From assembly GCA_035235625.1 (NCBI GenBank), contig CP141141.1, positions 7,492,968 through 7,556,967 on the forward strand: a stretch of DNA of 64,000 nt, written 5' to 3'. Positions 1 through 22,565 of the stretch are shown here, piece by piece (within the stretch, counting starts at the first letter, position 1; the number at the start of each line of letters is the position of its first letter). The stretch comes from Saururus chinensis (taxonomy: Eukaryota; Streptophyta; Magnoliopsida; Piperales; Saururaceae). The notes under the pieces were generated by a model, which did no database searches, was not told the origin of the DNA, and worked only from the letters and a program-made list of their open reading frames with translations. A program made the position numbers and the translations under genes.

Positions 1-55
1 TCAAAATCACCAGGAAGTCTATTGCAACTTTAAGATAACCATTAGGTTGCAACTA

Positions 56-10897
<10,842 letters not shown>

Positions 10898-11739
10898 CTT
10901 CGAGGTGGTGATTTCCTACAACGGATGCAGCACTGATCTATTTACGCCCTCTAAACCATATGAACAGCGTGGCTAGATGGGCTAGTGCACCACGTTACAG
11001 CACCTAAATAGGCCAGCAATGTAGTTGGATCAGTACAAACTCCGCATTAAATCAGCTAATATGACTTTGTATAGCCATGTAACGGATCCCAGTGGAAAAA
11101 CGTGATGAAGATGCCGAAGTGTCAGCCTCGCTACTGCTATAAATGCTCAACGCCCGTTTCTGTGTCGCGTGAACATTGATTAAATGCGAAGGCCACCATG
11201 TGGGGGGTAGCTTAACACCAACTGAAAATGGTTCCACAGATCTTTGTCTGCAGTGGATTGGAGAGTCACACAAGATTTCATCCCAAGTGAACTTGTGCGA
11301 CCTCCAACCGTAGGTTGTAGACAGATGCATGTGAGAGGTCTGCAGTCCCTGCACTGCGAAACGCGGCCAGGGAACAAGAAGCGAGCGGGGTTTTCTTACT
11401 TGGCTAGCTGGGGCCTCTTGCCTTGGCCGGCCGGGGAGGTCTCTTCTCAGCATGTTAGGTGGCGAGGTGATAGTGGATGCGGGCGGAGCGATGTCCATGA
11501 GCAGGTTCTTCCCTGTCATGGGTTGCCTTTCCGACCGGTTCTTCCAATCCCGCCCCCCTCCCGTCAAAAAAAGGTGGCCGTGGTGCGCTCTCGCCGGCGA
11601 CGGGGCAATACCCCCACTTCCTCCTCCACCCAAACCACTCCCTTTCTCCTCCTCTCTGGGTCAATGGGGCCAGGTTTGCATCTAACCCCACCTCCAACCA
11701 CATTGCCCGCCCTCATGCCTCCCCGCCTGCCCCACCTAC
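10898..11739. other. ALDH3 5' flank, no further gene recognised
   Basis: The 840 bases between the ALDH3 start and gypsy A. Open frames exist on both strands at 11052-11789, but they overlap each other and are rich in Pro, Gly, Arg and Ser. None shows a domain. The C-rich stretch at 11550-11735 ends exactly at the CCTAC target duplication of gypsy A. Confidence 0.5.
11066..11073 (-). promoter_or_regulatory. Candidate TATA element of the ALDH3 gene
   Basis: TATACAAA on the minus strand about 170 bases upstream of the ALDH3 start codon. Spacing suits a plant promoter with a medium 5' UTR, but the motif is weak and unsupported by other evidence. Confidence 0.3.
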
Positions 11740-12274
11740 TGATGCAGCAGCAGCAGCAGAGAAACGAATTTGAAACAACAGATGTGTAAATTTTTTCTGT
11801 ACTTTCAATTCAGATATTGTATCAACACGTTGAAGAATTTCAATTTGTAATCCATTGCCAAACAGAAACAAAGAATTCTCATTTCGAGAATTCCAGTACA
11901 TTCACCAAGAGCAAAAATAGAGTGTGAATTTACACTGAACTAGTCCGACAATTCAATAGACTTACACGATTAAACAAAGTAATCAAAACAACAACTCGAT
12001 TCCACGAGTCTGCAACAAGCTTCAGCTCTTCCAAGAACACAATTCTGTTGCCAATTTTCAGAGAGATCATTCTGATCCAAAAATTCTAGATCTACCCCTT
12101 TTTATAGATTCCAGTTTGTTTTCAGCTGAATTCACCTCTTAAAGTCGGTAAAATCTTTTTCAGCTGAGCTTGCCAACTCAACCAGAATACAAAGACCACA
12201 ATACCTTGCTAGTAATGACTGTTTATTCAAGTCTTATTCAGGCCGTAGAGGCAATTATGTCTTGTTCCACATAA
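11740..12274 (-). repeat. 3' LTR of gypsy A
   Basis: About 535 bases. It aligns through its length with 27098-27396 plus 30813-31057 (shared TTTCAATTCAGATATTGTATC, GAATTCTCATTT and TCTGCAAC motifs). Its left end carries a short (CAG)n run not fully shared with the other LTR. The LTR takes in the end of the pol frame (YVEQDIIASTA at 12238-12285). Confidence 0.85.
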
Positions 12275-13300
12275 GTTCTCTTTCCCTTAGAAAAACTTGA
12301 CCTCGAGTTCAAATCGGTATGAAGATCATCAAGGTTATAAAATTTATAAAGACCCTCCACATTAAAAGTTTTGGAGACAGATAATTCAGGAGGCAAATCG
12401 ACAACATAGGTATTATCATTGACTTTATGTAAAATACAGAAGGGTCCAAATTTCTTCAAAGTCAATTTACTATAAGTTCCAAATGGTTGTCTTATCCTTT
12501 TGTAAATGCACCATAACTTGATCTCCTTCAGCAAAAACTTTCTTCTGCCTATGTTGAGCAGCAAAACTCTTATACTTCTTATTGGATTTTTGTAGTTTAT
12601 GACTTACTTCCTAATGAACTGAAGTAATTCTAGCCAATGTATTATAAGCAACAGTATTTTCTTGGCTCTATTTAATAGGCTAAGTCTGATCTAGAGTATG
12701 TCTAGGATTCCTTCCATAAAGAGCCTCAAATAGTATTTTTCCAATGGACATATGAACAGTCAAATTAAATGCAAACTCTGCTTGTGCTAAACATTAATCC
12801 CATTGTTTTGGTTTATCTCCCAACGGACTATGCAAAAGATTTTCAAGTGTTATGTTAGTCACTTCAGTTTGACCATATATTTGTGGATGACATGTGGTAC
12901 TGAATTGTAGTTGCGTGTTAAGTCATTTCCAAAGTGTTCTCCAAAAATGTTCCAAAAATCTATTATCTCTGTTAGATGTTATAGTTCTAGGAATCCCATG
13001 AAGTTTAATAATTTCTTTGAAGAAAACCATAGTAATATAAGAAGCATCAATGGTCTTTTTATAAGCTATGAAGTGAGCCATCTTTGAATATCTATCAACA
13101 ACAACAAAGATTGAATCATAACCTTTCTGAGTTTTAGGAAGGCCGAGGACAAAGTCCATAAAAATATCTTCCCAAGGTACTTGTGGTTGAGGTGATGGCA
13201 TATAAAGGCCTATGTTCTAATGATGCCCTTTAGCTTGTTGACAAATGAGACAATGTTGCACTATCTTTCCCACATCTATCTTATAACTTGGCCAAAAAAA
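12238..13300 (-). pseudogene. Gypsy A integrase and C-terminal domain remnant
   Basis: At 12923-13201 reads [57 protein letters not shown]: the integrase core with the first two Asp (MDFV, SNRD). At 12780-12920 the third catalytic segment is degraded ([14 protein letters not shown]). At 12238-12564 comes GPFCILHKVNDNTYVVDLPP then TFNVEGLYKF, the GPF/IN C-terminal module. Several frameshifts and stops; not functional. Confidence 0.85.
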
Positions 13301-13311
13301 TCTTTCAGCTA

Positions 13312-14566
13312 CTAAGTGTCAATTTTATTATTTTCAAAATGACTAGCTAAACCTCCATTGTGAAGTTCCATAATAAGCTTTCTTCTCAAAGAACATTGAG
13401 ACACACATAACAAATGTCCTTTATATAAGTATCCTTGAATTATCCTATAATCACCATGCTTGGTTAATCCATATTTACAGTCTTTCCAAATTTTTGGAAA
13501 ATCTGCATCTTGTTCATATGATTCTTGAATATACTCAAAACCAAAAACCTGACCTTGTAGAGTAGTTAAAAGACATACTATTCTACTAAGGGCATTTGTT
13601 ATTGTATTAAGTTGGCTAGACTTATGTTTAATTAAAAAGGTATATTCTTGAATCTTAGTAATCCACTTAGCATGTAACATGTTCAGCTTAGTTTTTATCC
13701 ACAAATACTTGAGAGATTGATGATCTATATGTAATATGAATTCCTTGTGCATCAAATAGTGCCTCCAATGTTTTAAAGCCTGCACTAAAGCAAACAATTC
13801 AAGTTTATAAGTAGACAATTTTTGTCTGGCTTCACTTAATTTCTCACTGTAAAAGGCTATAGGCTTGCCTTCCTGATTCAAAACAACACCTTTACCCATG
13901 CATGATGCATCACATTCAAATTTGAACACTTAATCAAAATCTGGTAAAGACAATATAAGAGCTTCAATCAACTTTTTCTTAATCAATTCAAAACTTTTGG
14001 CAGCTGCTTCATTCCATTAGACTTTACTTTTCTTTAAACATTCAATAATGGGTGCTACTACAGTACTAAAATTCTTGACAAATCTTCTAAAAATAGTTGC
14101 AAGGCTATGAAAACTTTTGAGGTGACTCACTGTTTTGGGTATTGGCCAATTCTTGACAGCTTGGATATTACTGTCATCCACTTTAATTCCCTTTGAAGTG
14201 ATTATATACCCCAAAAATATAAGTTGATCTTTAAAATAGCTACACTTCTTAAAATTCACCAACAAGGAATGAAATTTAAGAAGAAACACTACCATAGACT
14301 TTTCAAGCAGTGGCTTCAACACTTCAGTCATAACACTCATAAAAGTACTAGGAGCATTTGAAAGTCCAAATAGAATTACAAGTCATTCATACAAAACCTT
14401 CCCTTGTTTTAAATGTTGTTTTCCATTTATAATACTCATTCTAATTTGGTGGTATCCACTCCTTAAATCAATTTTTGAAAACACCTTTGAACCTCCCAGC
14501 ATGTCCAACATATCATCTAATCTTAGAATAGCAAATCTATACTTTATGATTATCTTGTTAATTGCC
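13312..14566 (-). pseudogene. Gypsy A reverse transcriptase (3' part) and RNase H remnant
   Basis: From the right: [19 protein letters not shown], then [16 protein letters not shown] (RT block with the first catalytic Asp), FGLSNAPSTF, then VVFLLKFHSLLVNFKKCSYF. The last has lost the segment that should hold the YFDD active site. Then YFKDQLIFLGYIITSKGI and, at 13312-13929, RNase H pieces PIAFYSEKLSEARQKLSTYK, LELFALVQALKHWRHYL, HIDHQSLKYL, followed by the zinc-binding HNGGLASHFENNKI. Frames are broken. Confidence 0.88.
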
Positions 14567-15165
14567 CACTACAACAAAAAGGACTTTTAGCGACGCATTT
14601 ATGCGTCGCTAATAGTCCCAAAAGCGTCGCTAATAATCATTAGCGACGCATAAAAAATGTCGCTACATGTGTCACAAAAAGTGTCATCGTTATTGCCTAT
14701 TAGTGACATATAACAAAAGCGTCACTAATAGTTCATATTAGCATCGTTTACATATACGTCACTAATAATAAATTATTAGCAACGTATAATATACGTTGCT
14801 ATTAATTAATTATTAGTGACACTTAGTTTGTAGCTTCGCTAATTATTAGTTATTAGCGACGTTATTTATACTTTGTTACTAATAAAACTATTGTAAAAAA
14901 AATAAAATTACTTATTAGTGATGTATAGATTTATACATCGCTAATAAGTAATTATTAGCGATGTTTATCAATACGTCGCTAATAAAAAAATATTTTTTAA
15001 AAAAATTAAAAAACATATTAGAGATGTTTGAGTATACGTCGCTAATAAAATAAATATTTTTTTAAAACTTATTTAATGTGTCGCTAATATAATATAACAT
15101 TAGCAACGCAATAAGTGAGCTTTAGCGACGCTTATATAAGTGTCACTAAAGACATAAATTTTTTT
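14567..15165. repeat. Left subterminal palindrome array of the CACTA element
   Basis: About a dozen variants of the unit TTAGCGACG(N)CGTCGCTAA at 30-60 base spacing, for example GCGACGCATTTATGCGTCGC at 14592. Arms alternate between GCGACGC and decayed forms (GTGACAT, GCAACGT). Likely transposase-binding subterminal repeats. Confidence 0.8.
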
Positions 15166-15179
15166 AAAAAAATCCCCAG

Positions 15180-16260
15180 TGGGCCACTAGGCCCACCGGG
15201 GATGGGAGAGGGGGCCAGAGGACGGCGGGGTGCCGAAATCCGACTCCCTCCTTCACCCCTCCTCTGAAAATCAAAGGAAGGGGGGTGGTGGGGGGAGGCG
15301 GTGAAAGGGGGGGAGAGGGGGATGAAGGGAGAGAGGGAGGAGGGAGAGAGGGGGAGGAAGGGAGAGGAGGGAGGGAGAGGGGAAGGGGGAGGGAGGAGGG
15401 GGTGGGGTGCCGGAATCCAAAAGGGGAACCGGCTTCCAACAGCCGGAGCCCCTTCTCAGGTGGAGGCAGTGAAAGAGGGGGAGAAATGCGGATGGGAGGG
15501 GATGAAGGGAGGGGGGGGGGGGGAAGGAGAGGGAGAGGAAGGGGTAGGGTACCAGAATCTGTAGGGGAACCGGATTCCGGCAACCCCTTCTTCCGGTGGT
15601 GGCAAATGTGGAGGGGGGGGGGAATGGAAATAAGTAGATGGGAGGAAGGGAGAGGGGAGGAAGAGAGGAGGGCAGCAGGGAGGGAGGAGGGGGTGGGGTG
15701 CCGGAATTCGGCAAGGGAACCGGAATCTGGCGAGGAACCGAAATCCAGCGGGGAACTGGAATCCGGCAGGGAGCCAAATTCGGGCCCCCACAGCCCCTTC
15801 CTCTAGTTTGTCGACCAGAGGAGGGGGGAATCAAAAGCATGGGTGGGGGGAGAAAAGAGAGAGGGGGAGGGGAGGGGGCATCGCTAGGGAGAGGGTGGAC
15901 GGGGGAGCTGGAATCCGGCAATGAGCTGGATTTTGGACCCCACAGCCCCTTCCTCTGGTCTGTCGAGTAGAAGGGGGAATCGAAAGCATGGGTGGGGGTG
16001 GGGAGAAAATAGAGAGGAGGAGGGGGAGATCACTGGGGAGAGAGGGGAGGGGGAGCCGGATTCCGGCCCTCGTAGCCCCTTCCTCCTATCGACAAAATGG
16101 AGGAGGGGGTGCTGGTGAGAGAGGGGAGCCAAGGGGGTGGAGGGGGAGCCGGGGAAAGGGGGGAGCTGGGGGTCGATTTCCTGGGTGAGGTAGCCGACGG
16201 TGGTCAGCGGTGGAGGAGTGTGGGGGGAGGGGGGATTTATAGGAAGAGAACGCGCGAGTG
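15180..16260 (+). repeat. G-rich region with about six tandem ~140-210 base units
   Basis: A unit beginning GGGGTGCCGGAATCC and containing AACCGGATTCCGGCA and CAGCCCCTTCCTC recurs near 15225, 15403, 15541, 15692, 15905 and 16050, separated by GGGAGAGGGG tracts. Plus-strand purine content is very high. The open frames here (Pro/Ser-rich on minus, Gly/Arg/Glu-rich on plus) are composition artefacts. Confidence 0.75.
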
Positions 16261-16275
16261 AATTTTGCCGGCACG

Positions 16276-16397
16276 AATGTTCTTGCAACGCTTCCACTAG
16301 AAGCATCGCAAAAAGGGATGTTCTTGCGACGCTTCCACTAGAAGAGTCACAAAAAGGGATGTTCTTGTGACGCTTCCAGTGGAAGTATCGCAAAAAG
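16276..16397. repeat. Three tandem ~40-base hairpin units
   Basis: TTCTTGCGACGCTTCCACTA is repeated three times at about 16279, 16320 and 16362. Each copy is followed by GAAG(C/A)(A/G)TCGCAAAAAGGG. Each unit can fold, pairing GCGACGCTTC with GAAGcgTCGC. It carries the same GCGACGC core as the subterminal palindromes. Confidence 0.8.
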
Positions 16398-16850
16398 GGG
16401 GGGAAAGAGACAGTGAAAGAGAGAGGGAGAGAGAGAGGAGGAGAAAGGGAGGGAGGAGAGAGAGGAGAGGAGAGAGAAAAGAGAGAGAGAGAAGAGAGAG
16501 AAGGAGGGAGGGGGAGCGAGGGAGGGAGGAGGGAGAGAGAGAAGAGGAGAGAGAGGGAGGGAGGAGGGAGAGAGAGAAGAGGAGAGGGAGGGAGGGAGGA
16601 GAGAGAGAGGAGAGGAGAGGGAGTGAGGAGAGGGGAGAGAGAGAGAGAGAAGATAAAAGAGAGAGAGGGAGGAGTGGAGAGAGAAGAGACGGAGGAAGGA
16701 CAGGAGATCCAATCTCTCTTCCTTCTCTCCTCGCCACTCTCTCTCCTCTCCTCTCTCCCCTCTCTCTCCTCTCCTCTCTCTATCCCCTCCTCTCGCTCTC
16801 TCCCTACCTCCCTCTCCTCTCCCTCCCTCCTTTATCCCCCTATACTTATT
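16395..16850. repeat. (GA)n-rich tract followed by (CT)n-rich tract
   Basis: The plus strand is nearly pure purine (GAGAGAGAGGAGG type) at 16395-16712, then switches to nearly pure pyrimidine (CTCTCTCCTCTCC type) to about 16840. The two halves could pair as a long imperfect inverted repeat of about 450 bases. Confidence 0.85.
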
Positions 16851-17370
16851 TTATAAATTATAAAGTAATAACGAGGCATACAAATATGCGTTGCTAGTAC
16901 TAAGGGTAATAGCGACGCATAATTCTTTGTGTCCCTAGTACCAATAGTATTAGCGACGCATATTCTTATGTGTCCCTAGTACTAATAGTATTAGTGACAC
17001 ATTATATGCGTTACTAATAGATTTCTATTTTTTTATTAATTTTTAAATAAAAAATATTAAAAAAATTAAAATTATATTTTTCTCTCTCCCCCTCTCCCTT
17101 TCTTTCTCCCCCTCTCCCTCTCCTCTCTCTCTCTTCCCTGTCCCTCTCTCTCCCTCTCCTCTCTCTCTCTCTCTCTCCTATCTGTCTCTCTTCCCTCTCC
17201 TCTCTCTCTTCCATTTCCTCTCTCCTCACCCTATCTATGCATTTTAATTTTAATTTTTTAAAAATTTAAAAAAGCCATTAATTAGTGAAGTATAGTTACA
17301 TATGTCACTAATACTATAATGTATTAGCGACACATACGGCTATACGTCGCTACTACACTATAGTATTAGT

Positions 17371-17372
<2 letters not shown>

Positions 17373-17464
<92 letters not shown>
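17373..17464. repeat. (AT)n microsatellite, about 90 bases
   Basis: Uninterrupted AT repeat inside a GTGACATA...GTGACGTC palindrome position of the CACTA module. Its length probably varies between individuals. Confidence 0.97.
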
Positions 17465-17467
<3 letters not shown>

Positions 17468-18332
17468 CTCCGTAGTATTAGTGACGTCTACATGTATACA
17501 TCGCTAATACTCTTTTTTTTAAAAATTAAAATTAATATCCCCCTCTCTCTCCTCTCTCTCTCTTTTCCCTCCCCTCTCTCTCTTCCCTCTCCTCTCCCTC
17601 TCTACCCTCCCCTCTCTCTCCTCTCTCTTCTCCCTCTCCCTCTCTCTCCTCCCCTCTCTTCCCTCTCCTCTCTCTCTTCCCTCTCCTCTCTCTCTTCCCT
17701 CTCCTCTCTTGTAACGCCCGAGATTTTTCATCCCTTTTTCTGAAAACTCATAGAAATTTATTTTTTTCCATAAATCGGAGTCAAAACGATAAAATCAAAA
17801 CCTATATAAATAGTTTACAATTTAAAACATCATACGGTTAAACATCGTACTGCCAAATCAAATATCCTCAGGCGCTACCCGAAAACACCCGTACGAATAA
17901 ATTTGCTATGATCATAGACTTTTAAATACAAATCACTCTCCCAGGCATCCCTGAGTACAAGTCCCATAACAGTCCACCGACTAATCCAAATGAAAGTCCA
18001 GAATAAACATCTTAAAGTCTCATCTCACCTCACTCAATACAGGAGATCGTGGCATAAAAGAACTCGCAGAGAGTCAAGCAGATACCTGAGTCAACGGGAA
18101 TCAATCCACTGCTGAAACGAGCGTCCATCTCCAGGAGCTCTCCGCACAACTTGCAAAACCTCCCGTGCAACGGGGCTAAAAATAGTAGGGTGAGTATTTT
18201 CATACTCAGTAGGAAAATACCCAGTAGGGGAAATCCCAAACGGTGAACTCCAAGTTCATAATCACATGCGTCATGCAACTCAAACATGAAGTAGTCAACA
18301 TAATATAATCACATCGTGCACATACGCATACG

Positions 18333-18425
18333 ATCATACCAAAGGCACCATCGTGCCACAGACATACCGAAGGCACCAACGTGCCAAAATCATACCAAAG
18401 GCACCATCGTGCCAAAATCATACCA
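18333..18425. repeat. 28-base tandem repeat, about 3 copies
   Basis: Unit ATCATACCAAAGGCACCATC followed by GTGCCAAA, three times with few changes. Lies near the left end of solo LTR B1. Confidence 0.8.
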
Positions 18426-18669
18426 AATCAAACTTACACAAACACCCTTATCCAGGGTCATACAACTTACTCGTACCACCGTACGCATACTCATACAACA
18501 TACGCATACTTGTACGACCTTACTCGTACAATCATATGCTCACTCATACAGCTTACCCATACGTGTACGACCTTACTCGTACAATCAGACTCGTACGACC
18601 TTACTCGTACAGTCTGCACAAAATCATACTTACTGTCTTACTCAAAAACATATTCTCACAATCGTACTC

Positions 18670-18870
18670 ATACTCTTACAGTCGTGCTCATACTCATGCA
18701 CTTACAGTCCTGTTCATACACACTCTTACAGTCCTGCTCATACATACTCTTACAGTCCTGCTCATACACACTCTTACAGTCCTACTCATACACACTCTTA
18801 CAGTCCTGCTCATACATACTCTTACAGTCCTACTCATACACACTCTTACAGTCCTGCTCATACATATACA
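18670..18870. repeat. 24-base tandem repeat, about 7 copies
   Basis: Unit CTTACAGTCCTGCTCATACA plus CACT, with G/A and C/T variants at fixed positions. The repeat unit is a multiple of three, which gives apparent SYSPAHTH-type open frames in all plus frames; these are not genes. Confidence 0.88.
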
Positions 18871-19275
18871 GTCGTACTCACACTCATACAGTCGTACTCA
18901 TAATCGTACACATATCAACGACCACTGAAGCTCATTACAACTAATAAGCTCCAACGTCGAAATGGAAAAGAATGCCACTAGGGCAACACCTTAACCTCCG
19001 GGGAGTGACTAGACACCATGGACTTTTCCGAAGGTAAGGCACACCAATGCTCATGGGGCACTGGATCAAACAAGTAAGAGTAGATCCATGATACTACTTA
19101 CCTGAGCGCGCAAACATAAACACCCACACATAAGGGGTCATACAGTTGCCCACCATAATGGGTCTTATAGTGCCAGAGAATTGCCCACCATAATGGGTCT
19201 TATAGTGCCATTGCCACTCTTGGGCAGAAAACATACAGTGCCACTTGGGCAGAAACGTACAGTGCCACTCTTGGG

Positions 19276-19545
19276 CAGAAACATACAACGCTCTCAACAG
19301 AGCATCAAACGTCTGGGCTTACACAGCACACAGACCAAATCAGAAACATATGTCGCTCTCAGCAGAGCATCAGACGTTTGGGCTTCATACAGCACGCAGA
19401 CAAAGTCAGAAACGTACATCGCTCTCAACAGAGCATCAAACGTCTGGGCTTATACAACACGCAGACCAAATCAAAAACAACGTCGCTCTCAGCAGAGCAT
19501 CAGACGTCCGGTGCTCTACACAGCACACAGACAACATCCCGCAGG
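19276..19545. repeat. ~65-base tandem repeat, four copies
   Basis: CGCTCTCAACAGAGCATC begins units at 19289, 19354, 19420 and 19484, each followed by AGACGTCTGGGCT and ACACAGCACGCAGAC-type sequence. The motif CTCTCAACAGAG is itself a small hairpin. A single such unit appears in copy B2 near 48010-48060. Confidence 0.85.
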
Positions 19546-20289
19546 ATAACACCATGGCAAGACATGATAAATGCCCAGCCGACTCACTAGCGGCCAGCTC
19601 AAACACGGAACTTAATTCGTCAAACCCTCTAGTCTCAAACTCACAACGCTATCATTAGCTGTGCTTATAATTCAAGTTTGAATTAAGTATATTATGCGGT
19701 ACAATTATGCCACACAAACTCACAGTCCTCGACTGGTCAAACTGAAGCTAAGCCCGATCCGAAACCCAAGTTCGTCAGGGCAGCAGACTTCACTTACCTG
19801 TCCACATCATGGACAAAACTCATCGTACACCAAACCCTTACAGTCTTACATACTTCGCCATCCATCTTATGGCCAAATCAGCTTACACTGACATCCTCAA
19901 ATAACGCTCCTCAGAGCCAACCCAGTTGTCGCCCTCTTACTTATGTCTCACTTATTATGCTTACTTTTCACTTCATAATCTGTACGTTATGCTTGTACAA
20001 TTATGAACACTCTTACTGTCTGACAATCGCCCAACATACAATCCACCTCAAACTGATCCATTCTAATCCTTGCCCGTCATACTCTTAACCTCTGTCCTCT
20101 GTCATACGCTTACACAACCGTATCCAAATTCAGGCAAAATCTCTGTCACCTCTTACTGTCCATCGCCCATACCTCTGCCCACATACACTTACACATAACC
20201 ATACCATAAGCAATAGTCATCATACATACGTATGTCTCACACATACGTACAATATACACATACGATCATACATACATAACTTACAAACA

Positions 20290-20560
20290 TACACGCTAGC
20301 CATCACTAGCACATGCATACATCAAACATACATGCTAGTCATCACTAGCACATGCATACACATTCATACATACTTCAAACATGCACACTAGCCATCACTA
20401 GCACATGCATAATCCGTGCATACTCCAAACATGCACGCTAGCCATCACTAGCACATGCATAATTCATACATACTCCAAATATGCACGCTAGACATCACTA
20501 GCACGTGCATAACACACGTCAAACATACTGACATATTTGCTAGCCATAGCTAGCGCATAC
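20290..20560. repeat. ~40-53 base tandem repeat, five to six copies
   Basis: GCTAGCCATCACTAGCACAT followed by GCATA and CATACATACTCCAAACATGC recurs at about 20295, 20334, 20387, 20437, 20488 and 20539. Its core GCTAGNNATCACTAGC is close to palindromic. Confidence 0.82.
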
Positions 20561-20879
20561 ATAATCCACATCCATAACACGTGCATACATCTTATGCATA
20601 TCAATCATACCATACAATCATGCTTACACGCGCATCATGAAATCGGATCGTTACTTAACATCCAAGCATGGAATCATACAATCCTAGCATGCTGCTACTC
20701 ATTCAAAGCATGCTTCATGAATTTACGAGTTCAAAGCTCCCCTACCTCGTAATCATGACGTTTGATGGCGAGCATACGACGGTGGCGGCATTGGCGGCGG
20801 AGTTGGCGGTCAAAACCATTGCCTGGCTGAGAGAGCTGCTGTCCCAAGGGTTTTAGGATGTGCCGGAACTAATCACGGC

Positions 20880-22565
20880 CAAATAGGGTGTCAAAAATCA
20901 ATGCGGTAAAACCCGCGATCCACGGCGGCACACTAGGGCGGCCGGGAGAAATATCATGCCAACATAAGTGGTGGTGCGATCAAATGTCAGGGGTGTACTC
21001 ACTGAAGATCGGCCGGTGGCTAAAACGTACTCAGCCGGCCACAAGACGTTGAAATCGGCCGTGGACAGCACCCAACGGCGACGATTTCGTGTCAACGAAG
21101 GCCCACATAAGGGCGGAGAGCGTGGGGCAACGCTCGAGAATCAAAGGAGAGGTGGAGGACGGCTCTAGTGGTCAACTCCACTCGGTGGCAAAGCCAACCG
21201 ATGGTTAGGAGGCACGAATGCGGCGCCTAAACCCAGAAGTACACGCGTGGCTACATGCACACGCGACCCAAAAGGGCGGGGGAGAGGGCTGAACGGAGAT
21301 GACCCAAGGCCCACAAAAGCCAACAGGGCTAAGGCCCTAGCGGTGGCCAATCTAAGCGGCGACATCGCTGATCGCCACCCACAACCAAAACTAATGGTGC
21401 GGGTAGCTGTGCATCTCGCACGGTATAGGGCAAGGGGAGGGTTCAGGGTCGAGCAAAGGCCACGAGGCTGTCACTAGCCAAGGCCTATGCAGGTGAACTC
21501 GTCCACCTTCAGTCAAGGTAAGACATATAAACTCTTGCCAGGGGCCGTCCAATACCGACAGCGTAAAATGGGCAAGAAGGGTCAACGGCACATATGCCGG
21601 TAAGGCGGAACTAGCTGCAGCTACTGGCCGCAAGGCTGAACAAGGCCCAGAGGGGTGGCCCATTGCCATCACCGGGCTGGGGCGGAGCCAAACTAAGGTC
21701 CACCAAATCAAATCCGGCGTCCGACTGATAACGTCAGTCACAACGTCCAAAACGGGCGTAGGCCAAAAATAGGGGACGACCGGAGAAAACCCATAAGGGC
21801 GGAGCGGCCATGGGGGCGGCGGCTGAACCGGTCTAGGTGGGTGGGGCCATCCCTGGGCCATCGCCAGGCCAGGGCGGAGCCCACGGTGGTCAAGTCACCC
21901 TCACCCACCAACGATGACAGTGCCAACTCACTGGAAAATCCACCCACAGTACCGCGCAAATCGGACTGGGCGGAGCAGAGGACGGCAGAGAGGATGGAAC
22001 CGGGCATAGAGGTGTAGTCCACTGCCTTCGCTGGAGCAAGGCAAGGCTGGGGGAAGGCCGAATCAGCCCAGATCACCGCCGGCGGCCACTGTTTGCCCAA
22101 AATAGTGTGTCGGCGGAACAGTGCAGAGAGGGGGGAAGAGGATGGGGCGGCGGTGCCGAGGCCCACCGGGCCGGGAGGAGTGGCCTCCCACCGTCGCCGG
22201 AGCAAGGAGGGGCCGGACGGAGCACAGCCGGCCGTGGCTCGCCGCCGGCGGCCCCCAAATCATCCAAAACAGTTGTCCGACGAAAAACAGGGCAGTGGAG
22301 AAAACAGAGCTGGACGGCGGAGCAGAGGCCGTCCGGGGCCGGGGGGAGTGTCCTCCTGCCGTCGCCGGCCCATGGCGGAGCCATGGGCTGCCGGGCGGCC
22401 CTCGCCGGCTCACGGTGGCGGCGGAACAGCACAAATCAGAAAAAGGGGGCTCACCGGGGGAGGAGGTGGCGCGACCGTGGGCGGCCGGGGCAGTGGCCCC
22501 TCGGCGTCGCACCGCTGGGGCGGAGCCTGTGCCGGCGGCCGGTGGCCGGCAGGGACAGAAAAATA
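20880..22565. other. GC-rich block of solo LTR B1 with degenerate internal repeats
   Basis: High-GC sequence with repeated GGCGGAGC, GCCGCCGGCGG and CGTCGCCGGCC motifs, roughly 190 bases apart at its right end. Many long open frames occur on both strands, but they are composition-driven and match no family. The same block in weaker form sits at about 49140-50920 in copy B2. Confidence 0.6.

Noticed and set aside
11052..11789. A 193-residue minus frame and a 181-residue plus frame upstream of ALDH3
   Set aside because: They overlap on opposite strands, have low-complexity composition and no domain, and run towards the gypsy A boundary.
15164..17743. Many long open frames on both strands rich in Pro/Ser/Leu or Arg/Glu/Gly
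   Set aside because: They arise from purine/pyrimidine tracts, exist simultaneously in several frames, and lie inside a CACTA element without domains.
18316..18944. Three overlapping plus-strand frames of 187-195 residues with SYSPAHTH-type repeats
   Set aside because: The 24-base repeat unit is a multiple of three, so all three frames stay open. This is tandem DNA, not protein coding.
18670..20560. Regularly spaced repeats resembling a CRISPR array
   Set aside because: Units are contiguous or differ in length, spacers are not unique, there are no cas genes, and the context is a plant LTR.
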